From positions 1 through 16,975 of the forward strand of contig JAYYEV010000071.1 in NCBI GenBank assembly GCA_036159515.1: a stretch of DNA of 16,975 bases, given 5' to 3'. Source of the DNA: GCA-002727735 sp036159515. Its GTDB lineage: Bacteria > Bacteroidota > Bacteroidia > Flavobacteriales_D > Parvicellaceae. The notes beneath the pieces were generated by a model. That model made no database searches and was not told the origin of the DNA. It was given only the letters and a program-made list of their open reading frames with translations. Every line of letters begins with the position of its first letter. Position 1 is the stretch's first letter. Shown here piece by piece: positions 8,141 through 14,097 of this stretch. Made by a program: the position numbers and the translations under genes.

Positions 8141-8611
8141 TTATTTGAATTCCCAAAAATCTAATAATGGAGCAACGGGTTCAATATATATATCTATAAA
8201 GACCATAAGAAGTGATGAAAAAATGATGATTAACCAACCATTTGAAAATATCCTTTTAATTAGGGCTTGAGAAATTAGAGCCAACAACAACCAATTACAA
8301 CCTATTATGAGAGATACTTCGAATAACTTAACACCCAAGGATCTCCCATAGCTGTAATCACCAAATAAAATTTGATAATTTACCCCTAAAAATTCAGCAG
8401 TGTAACCAATCACAAAAATAGATGCAAATAAGAATACATCCTTATTGGTCAAATTAGATCTATAACAAAATAAAAATAACGGTATTAAAATAGAAACAGA
8501 TGAGGTTCTCAAAAAGAAAGTGGATTCTAAAAAATAGATTCCAATAATACCAGCTAGATGAATAACTGAAATAAAAATTAAATCAACATATAATCTGTTT
8601 TTAACTTTCAT
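8141..8611 (-). CDS. CruF-like carotenoid biosynthesis membrane protein (DUF422), cut short by an in-frame stop
   Basis: The product matches the CruF/DUF422 family, membrane proteins that hydrate the terminal double bond of acyclic carotenoid ends (the 1',2'-hydratase step towards myxol/saproxanthin-type or C50 carotenoids). The readable frame gives 156 residues with about five hydrophobic helices. Family marks are GYTAEFLGVNYQILFGDYSYG (positions about 69-89; core EFLGVNYQILFGDYSYG) and IEPVAPLLDFWEF near the end, with the acidic residues typical of the active region. The stop comes directly after the LDFW motif, where family members still have a further conserved segment, and that segment is present in frame at 7976-8140. 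The ATG at 8611 lies inside the end of the desaturase gene (11-nt overlap), so translation is probably coupled. With the last two helices missing the product is likely inactive. Confidence 0.75.
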   Translation of the reverse strand: MKVKNRLYVDLIFISVIHLAGIIGIYFLESTFFLRTSSVSILIPLFLFCYRSNLTNKDVFLFASIFVIGYTAEFLGVNYQILFGDYSYGRSLGVKLFEVSLIIGCNWLLLALISQALIKRIFSNGWLIIIFSSLLMVFIDIYIEPVAPLLDFWEFK

Positions 8612-10061
8612 TTTTTATGATCAATTTGGCTGTATTATATCCCGACTTTGCTGCCAATGGTATACCACCACCTGGTCTTACCGTTCCACCGACATAATAC
8701 AATTTTCTCCATTTTTTATCTCTATTTTTCTTTCTATTAATTATAGAAGAAAATGTATTTTGATTTTCACCATACAAAGAACCATAATAAGAGCCTGTCC
8801 TGTTTTGTACATCAATTGGAGTTAGCATTTCCTCCACGGCTATTAAAGGCTCAATATTTATTTTCAGAAAAGTGGAAATTTTTAAAATAACCAATTCCCT
8901 TAGATTTTTTACAGTGTCAGCATTCATAGATTTTACATCGGCAGGTAAATTAATCATCACAAACCAATTCTCACACCCTGAAGGAGCATGAGATTTTTCC
9001 ATTTTGCTAGATATGTTAATATATATGGTAGGATCAGAAATTAATTTCTTTTTAAAAATTTCTTCAAACTCATTTTTATAATCTTCTGTAAAAAGAATGT
9101 TATGTAATTCTAGTGATGGAAATTCCTTCTTTATTCCCCAATAAAACACCAGGCATGATGTAGATAAGTTTTTGTATTTCACATTAATTTTTCTTCCCAA
9201 TAACTTTTGAGTCGTAAAAAAGTCAACATTTGACAGTAATACATCAGCATTAATCCTTTCATTTTCAGTATCGATGAAAAACTTTTTTTTTCGATAGTTA
9301 ATGTTCTCCACCTTAGAATTCGTCTTTATATTCACACCCAACTCGAGACATAGTTTTTTTAGTGCTGACGGTATACTGTAAATACCTTGGTGAGGAAAAT
9401 AGGCACCTTTAATCATTTCCACTACCCCTAATTGGTTCATAAAAGCTGGGGTTTCATAGGGAGATGAACCTGTGTAAGTGGCAAATCGATTTAAAATCAT
9501 CTCTACCTTATCATTTGAAATATGTTTTTTATTATATGCAGACATGGAAGTAGAAAGATCTGAAATAGAAGACTTTTTCACCCATTTGAGAGCACCACTT
9601 AAAAACGCCTTATTAAAACCTATATTATTCTCAAGAAAGGTCTTGCTAGAAATAGCATATATATCATCCCATTTCCTCATGAAACCTAAAAACTTTTTTT
9701 TAGCTAATCCCACTTTTTCAAATTCTTCTGCAGTATCAACTAAATCTGATTTTACATCTAAATGATCTTGGTCTGAAAAAAAATATCGCGTGACTGTGGA
9801 TAATTTCCTGTAAGTGTAGTAATCTCTAGGATTTTTTAAACAAAATGTAAAGACTTCATCTATCCATTCAGGCAATGTAAGCAAGCTTGGCCCCATATCA
9901 AAAACGAATCCATCTTTTTCAAGCACATTTGCCTTGCCTCCTACCCTTTCATTTTGTTCTAAAATAGTCACGTCAAAACCAGAAAAGGAAAGAACAGCAG
10001 CAGCAGATAACCCCCCTATTCCTGCTCCAATTACAACCGCTTTTTTCTTTACTTGATACAC
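8601..10061 (-). CDS. Carotenoid desaturase of the CrtI/CrtD family (FAD-dependent), probably CrtD-like
   Basis: The 486-residue protein is a phytoene desaturase-family flavoenzyme that introduces double bonds into carotenoid chains at the membrane surface. The FAD-binding Rossmann motif is at the N-terminus (VVIGAGIGGLSAAA, residues 9-22), followed by LEQNERVGGKA and FDMGPSLLT. The C-terminal signature YYVGGTVRPGGGIP (about 455-468) is diagnostic for the family. The start is GTG at 10061; an in-frame TGA lies nine bases upstream and no ATG is available before the Rossmann strand. Its immediate partner is a CruF-like hydratase gene, overlapped by 11 nt, which favours CrtD (1-hydroxycarotenoid 3,4-desaturase) over a general CrtI, but sequence alone does not decide. 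No perfect -7 element is seen; TATTGTTTG upstream is one base too long. Confidence 0.85.
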   Translation of the reverse strand: MYQVKKKAVVIGAGIGGLSAAAVLSFSGFDVTILEQNERVGGKANVLEKDGFVFDMGPSLLTLPEWIDEVFTFCLKNPRDYYTYRKLSTVTRYFFSDQDHLDVKSDLVDTAEEFEKVGLAKKKFLGFMRKWDDIYAISSKTFLENNIGFNKAFLSGALKWVKKSSISDLSTSMSAYNKKHISNDKVEMILNRFATYTGSSPYETPAFMNQLGVVEMIKGAYFPHQGIYSIPSALKKLCLELGVNIKTNSKVENINYRKKKFFIDTENERINADVLLSNVDFFTTQKLLGRKINVKYKNLSTSCLVFYWGIKKEFPSLELHNILFTEDYKNEFEEIFKKKLISDPTIYINISSKMEKSHAPSGCENWFVMINLPADVKSMNADTVKNLRELVILKISTFLKINIEPLIAVEEMLTPIDVQNRTGSYYGSLYGENQNTFSSIINRKKNRDKKWRKLYYVGGTVRPGGGIPLAAKSGYNTAKLIIKNES

Positions 10062-10123
10062 GTATACTCAAACAATACGTAAATAGAATAAATATTTTTC
10101 TTTTCCTAAAATATTTTTTAAGA

Positions 10124-10149
10124 TTGTTTATCTATTCTTCTTAAATTTG
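10124..10149 (+). promoter_or_regulatory. Candidate promoter of the H-NOX/phosphatase operon
   Basis: A TTG at 10124-10126 is followed after 15 bases by TAAATTTG at 10142-10149, an exact TAnnTTTG -7 element. The spacing is a little shorter than typical. The -7 element ends only four bases before the H-NOX start codon at 10154, so the transcript would begin at or next to the ATG, giving a leaderless or nearly leaderless message. The 92-base gap to the divergent desaturase gene holds nothing else I recognise. Confidence 0.45.
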
Positions 10150-10153
10150 AGTT

Positions 10154-10693
10154 ATGTACGGTATGGTAAATAAAGCTATTCAAGATCTGGTCACAAATAA
10201 TTTTGGAGAAGATAAGTGGATAGCCATGAAAGAGAAAGTAGGCTTCGAAGATGATTTTTTCATTTCAATGCAATCCTACCCAGATAAGCTAACCTATGAT
10301 TTAGTGGGTGCTGCATCAGAAATTTTAGGTATCAGTGCCGGAGATGTATTAGAGGCTTTTGGAGAATATTGGATTCTTTACACCGCTGATGAAGGATACG
10401 GCCAACTACTCAACCTATCCGGTTCAGACTTGAAAGAATTTTTGGGAAATTTAAATATGCTGCATGACCGAATAACGAACATCATGCCTGATTTGGAACC
10501 CCCAAAGTTCACAGTGAAAGAAGTAGATGAAAACAAAGTAGAATTGATTTATGAATCAGAACGTGAAGGTCTTGCATCTATGGTAGTTGGTTTGTTAAAA
10601 GGGCTTGGAAAACGATTTAATAAGGACTGTTCAATTGAACAAATAGGACATAAAAGCAAAGATGGTAAAGATACTTTTCTTGTTAGCTGGTAA
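10154..10693 (+). CDS. Stand-alone H-NOX (haem NO-binding) sensor protein
   Basis: H-NOX proteins bind haem and sense nitric oxide (or O2 in some lineages), passing the signal to a partner protein; they are the bacterial relatives of the soluble guanylate cyclase haem domain. The 179 residues match the full domain length (about 180). Key residues are all present: the proximal haem ligand H104 in NMLHDRI, a proline-rich turn MPDLEPP (112-117) next to the haem, and the propionate-binding YxSxR motif as Y133-E-S135-E-R137. The family-typical start MYGMVNKAI fixes the N-terminus. The position of the distal tyrosine used by O2-binding H-NOX proteins (Tyr140 in the Thermoanaerobacter protein) falls on Ser142/Met143, so NO selectivity is inferred. 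The downstream HNOBA-phosphatase gene, 9 nt away, is the obvious partner. Confidence 0.93.
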   Translation: MYGMVNKAIQDLVTNNFGEDKWIAMKEKVGFEDDFFISMQSYPDKLTYDLVGAASEILGISAGDVLEAFGEYWILYTADEGYGQLLNLSGSDLKEFLGNLNMLHDRITNIMPDLEPPKFTVKEVDENKVELIYESEREGLASMVVGLLKGLGKRFNKDCSIEQIGHKSKDGKDTFLVSW

Positions 10694-10702
10694 TTCTAAT
10701 AT

Positions 10703-12400
10703 ATGATTCCTAAGGAACTTCATTTTTTAAATCAACTTAAAAATACAACCTTACCCTTTGTTCTAGTTATGGATTCCACCGGTTTAATTAAAACTTCTGG
10801 TTTAAGCTTGGACAAATTAGTTAGTGAGAATTTAGAAGGTAAATCCTTTTTAGACATGACCTCATTAGTTCAACCAGATGAGTTTCAATCCATTTTATCA
10901 TTAAAACCAAATAGTTTAGTTAAATTTAATTTTAACGGAGTTGGAGTCAGTATTAAAGCATCTGTGGATTTTAATCACGACAAAGATCATATCATTCTTT
11001 TTTGCACCCCTTCATTTAACTCTAAATACCCTCTGAATTCTACCCATTTAACCATCAATGATTTCTCAGACTCATCCATAATGGCTGAGTATATTTTTCT
11101 AATGGAAACAACCAATAGGTCTATGATGGAAGCATATCAATCCATAGGAAGTATTAACAAAAAAAATAAAGCTTTAGAGGAATCAAAAAAATCACTTGAA
11201 GATTTAAACAAAAACCTTGAAAAAATTGTAGATGAAAGAACATCGGAGGCAAGGGCAATTAATTCAAATTTAAAAAGCAGAAATAAAGAACTCTATAAAA
11301 TGTCGTTATTTCCTGCTCATAATCCAAATCCTGTAATTGAGTTGGATATGGACATGAATGTAGTTTTTAAAAATGAAGCTTGTGAAAAATTTAAGGGAAT
11401 TAAACAATTATCTCTAGGTAATCACCCAGAACAAGATAAATACAACTACATCTTAAAAGAAACCATTAAGAACAAAAAAGATGGAAAGCACTCTATCCCA
11501 GAAGGGTTTAGAATTGATGGAAAACATTTTGCTTTTAACGTATATATAGATAACAAACATCAATTTATACGGATTTATTTAACTGATGTAACTGAAAGTA
11601 TTCAACTACAAGAAGAATTAAAAAAACAACGGGACGAAATTTTTGAAAGCCTAAATTATGCCAAGATCATACAGCAATCCATTCTCCCAAGCGAAGATGT
11701 TTTCTATGATTTTTTTGACAGCCAATTTTTCTTATACAAACCAAGAGATGTAGTAAGTGGTGATTTTTACTGGGCGTCCCCCAATAATGGAACGTTATTT
11801 TTTGCACTTTGTGACTGCACAGGACACGGGGTACCGGGCTCTCTTTTAAGCATGATTGGATATGATGCACTGAACTATATAAATAGCTTGGAAGGAATCA
11901 ATGGAAGTGCTGAATTCATGAACAAATTAAACGAGTTTTTTATTCAATCGAGAGTTAAAGGTAGAATGCGATTTAATGACACCATGGATATGATTATGTT
12001 CATGTATGAGCCAGAAACCAAAAAGTTTTGCTTTTCCGGTTCTAAACAGAAGGTGATGATATTAAGAAATGGAGAAATTTTAGAATATGACACCGACCAT
12101 TTGAATCTTGGAGACGATTTTGGAGTAGTAAATGCCAGCTTCAACAAAGAGGTCTTGACATTACAAAAAAACGACATCATATATCTTTTTACAGATGGAT
12201 ATGTTGATCAATTTGGTGGCCCACTAGGGAAAAAATTAAAGTACCCTAAATTTAGAAAACTGCTATTAGAGATACATCAGAAGCCTCTCAATCAACAAAA
12301 AAGATTACTTGAAAATTTTCTAGAAAATTGGAGAAACGAATATAAAGAAGATCCATTCCATCAACTTGACGATGTTAGTGTAATTGGATTTAAAGTTTAA
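10703..12400 (+). CDS. HNOBA-coiled coil-PAS-SpoIIE/PP2C protein phosphatase, partner of H-NOX
   Basis: A 565-residue cytosolic signalling protein. Residues 1-135 match the HNOBA (haem-NO-binding-associated) PAS-like domain: LPFVLVMDSTGLI, then GKSFLDM, and the closing LTINDFSDSSIMAEYIFLME. Residues 136-200 form a charged coiled coil, like the signalling helix of guanylate cyclases. Residues about 200-300 look like a second PAS domain (NPNPVIELDMDMNVVFKNEA). Residues 318-565 are a SpoIIE-type PP2C serine/threonine phosphatase with SGDFYW (D354), DCTGHGVPGS (D371), LFTDGYVDQFGG (D498) and a terminal LDDVSVIG (D556/D557), so the metal-binding residues look intact. It begins 9 nt after the H-NOX gene, so one operon and one pathway are inferred. 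The substrate is unknown; no STAS or anti-sigma gene is nearby. No transmembrane segment is visible. Confidence 0.9.
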   Translation: MIPKELHFLNQLKNTTLPFVLVMDSTGLIKTSGLSLDKLVSENLEGKSFLDMTSLVQPDEFQSILSLKPNSLVKFNFNGVGVSIKASVDFNHDKDHIILFCTPSFNSKYPLNSTHLTINDFSDSSIMAEYIFLMETTNRSMMEAYQSIGSINKKNKALEESKKSLEDLNKNLEKIVDERTSEARAINSNLKSRNKELYKMSLFPAHNPNPVIELDMDMNVVFKNEACEKFKGIKQLSLGNHPEQDKYNYILKETIKNKKDGKHSIPEGFRIDGKHFAFNVYIDNKHQFIRIYLTDVTESIQLQEELKKQRDEIFESLNYAKIIQQSILPSEDVFYDFFDSQFFLYKPRDVVSGDFYWASPNNGTLFFALCDCTGHGVPGSLLSMIGYDALNYINSLEGINGSAEFMNKLNEFFIQSRVKGRMRFNDTMDMIMFMYEPETKKFCFSGSKQKVMILRNGEILEYDTDHLNLGDDFGVVNASFNKEVLTLQKNDIIYLFTDGYVDQFGGPLGKKLKYPKFRKLLLEIHQKPLNQQKRLLENFLENWRNEYKEDPFHQLDDVSVIGFKV

Positions 12401-14097
12401 TAACTAGCAGCATAATCATCGCCTCTTTTATCTGCACCTGCGTATAAAGAATCTAATTTCACCAATATCGCATCTACTCTATTCATGGAAGAAACAAAGC
12501 GGACTTCATGTCCTTTTTTTTGTAATGATAAAATCAGACTATCATCATTTTTAAAATCATCTTCCATTTTAATATAATCAGGTTTCCATTGATGGTGAAA
12601 CCTTGGAGCATTCACTGCAGTTTGAATATCCATTTTATACTCAATGACATTTAATATGGTTTGGAAAACAGCAGTAATTATTGATGATCCTCCGGGTGAT
12701 CCCAAAACCATATGTAAACTATCATTTTTCTCTACAATAGTGGGTGTCATAGAGCTTAACATCCTCTTATTTGGAGAAATGGCGTTTGCTTCTCCTCCAA
12801 TCAAACCATATAAATTTGGATATCCAGGTTTTATGCTGAAATCATCCATTTCATTGTTTAATAAAAAACCACCATTTTTCACCATTACACCACTACCAAA
12901 TGATCCATTTAAAGTGGTGGTAATGGATACAGCATTTCCATCTTCATCAACTATGGAAAAATGAGTAGTTTCATCGCTTTCTAAGAAATCAAAATCCCCA
13001 GGGTGTAATGAGTCATCAGATGTTGCCATATTTATTTTAAAATCGTCCATTCTACTATTTAAATAAGAAGTATTCATCAATGATTCTACTGGTATGTTGT
13101 AGAAATCAGGATCACCTAAATAGGCTGAACGATCAGCAAATGCTCTTTTTTCAATTTCACACAAAAGGTGCACCGCATTTTCAGAATGAAATTCAAAATC
13201 CTTCATCTCAAAGTTAGAGGTCATATTCATCATCTGTGCTAAAGCTATTCCACCACTTGATGGAGGTCCCATAGAAATAATGTTATAATCTTTATAAGGG
13301 AAAACAACTGGATCTCTCCAAACACTTGCATAGTTTGATAGATCATCATAGCTTATCAAACCATGATTATTCTTCATTTCCTTAACTATTTTATCCGCCA
13401 CAGCTCCACTGTAAAATCCGTCTCTTTTAAAATCTCTAATGGCTTCTAGTGTTTGTGCTAAATCAGGCAAAAAAAGCGTATCACCTTCGGAATAGTTTAT
13501 TTTATAATAAGGATTATATGTGCTATCAATTACTTTATATTTTGTGAAAAAAGTTAATTTTTCTGCCTCCTTAGAAGTTAGCATAAAACCATTATTAGCT
13601 AGATCAATAGCGGGTTGAAGCAGGGTTTCCCATTTTAACCTACCCAATGAATCATGTATTTCTACCATTCCATCCACTGTACCAGGAACTCCTGATGCTA
13701 AGTGACCTTTAAGACTTAAATTTTCAATTACATTTCCAGCGCTATCTAAATACATATCACGGTAAGATTTATTTGGTGCTTTTTCTCTGAAATCTAAAGA
13801 TGCAAGTTCGCCCTGATTTGATCTATAAACAAAAAAACCACCACCACCAATATTTCCAGCGCTTGGATAAACCACAGCTAATGCGAATTGTACGGCAACA
13901 GCTGCGTCCACTGCATTTCCTCCTTGTTTTAAAATTTCGAGACCTACCTTACTTGCTAATGGATGAGCAGATACAACCATTGCATGTTTACTGTGTTCTT
14001 TTGAAGAACTACAAGATTGGAAAATGAAAATATAAGCACAAAAAAAAGAGGTTATATAATACCTAATTAATGATGATTTTCTTAAATACGGAACCAT
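12397..14097 (-). CDS. ggt: Gamma-glutamyltransferase, predicted lipoprotein
   Basis: GGT cleaves the gamma-glutamyl bond of glutathione and similar peptides outside the cytoplasm. I chose the ATG at 14097 (566 residues). The frame opens further to 14130, but those residues add nothing to the signal peptide. Residues 1-28 form a lipoprotein signal ending in FQSC (C29). The large-subunit part starts with MVVSAHPLASKVG and has NIGGGGFFV. Autocleavage should occur at E-TTHFSIVDEDGNA; T377 is the expected N-terminal nucleophile. KRMLSSMTPT and GSPGGSSI form the glutamyl and oxyanion pockets, and the protein ends in the family-typical GADKRGDDYAASY. The start lies inside the 3' end of the upstream cargo gene (35-nt overlap). 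Its stop overlaps that of the phosphatase gene by four bases (TTAA). Confidence 0.93.
   Translation of the reverse strand: MVPYLRKSSLIRYYITSFFCAYIFIFQSCSSSKEHSKHAMVVSAHPLASKVGLEILKQGGNAVDAAVAVQFALAVVYPSAGNIGGGGFFVYRSNQGELASLDFREKAPNKSYRDMYLDSAGNVIENLSLKGHLASGVPGTVDGMVEIHDSLGRLKWETLLQPAIDLANNGFMLTSKEAEKLTFFTKYKVIDSTYNPYYKINYSEGDTLFLPDLAQTLEAIRDFKRDGFYSGAVADKIVKEMKNNHGLISYDDLSNYASVWRDPVVFPYKDYNIISMGPPSSGGIALAQMMNMTSNFEMKDFEFHSENAVHLLCEIEKRAFADRSAYLGDPDFYNIPVESLMNTSYLNSRMDDFKINMATSDDSLHPGDFDFLESDETTHFSIVDEDGNAVSITTTLNGSFGSGVMVKNGGFLLNNEMDDFSIKPGYPNLYGLIGGEANAISPNKRMLSSMTPTIVEKNDSLHMVLGSPGGSSIITAVFQTILNVIEYKMDIQTAVNAPRFHHQWKPDYIKMEDDFKNDDSLILSLQKKGHEVRFVSSMNRVDAILVKLDSLYAGADKRGDDYAASY

Noticed and set aside
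8141..8143. TAA as a reassigned sense codon in this organism.
   Set aside because: Other genes in the window, including the neighbouring desaturase, the H-NOX gene, the plug gene and the phosphatase, end at TAA at the expected family C-terminus, so TAA is a normal stop here.
11667..12180. Two minus-strand frames within the phosphatase gene.
   Set aside because: They are antisense to the conserved PP2C catalytic motifs and show no protein-like features of their own.
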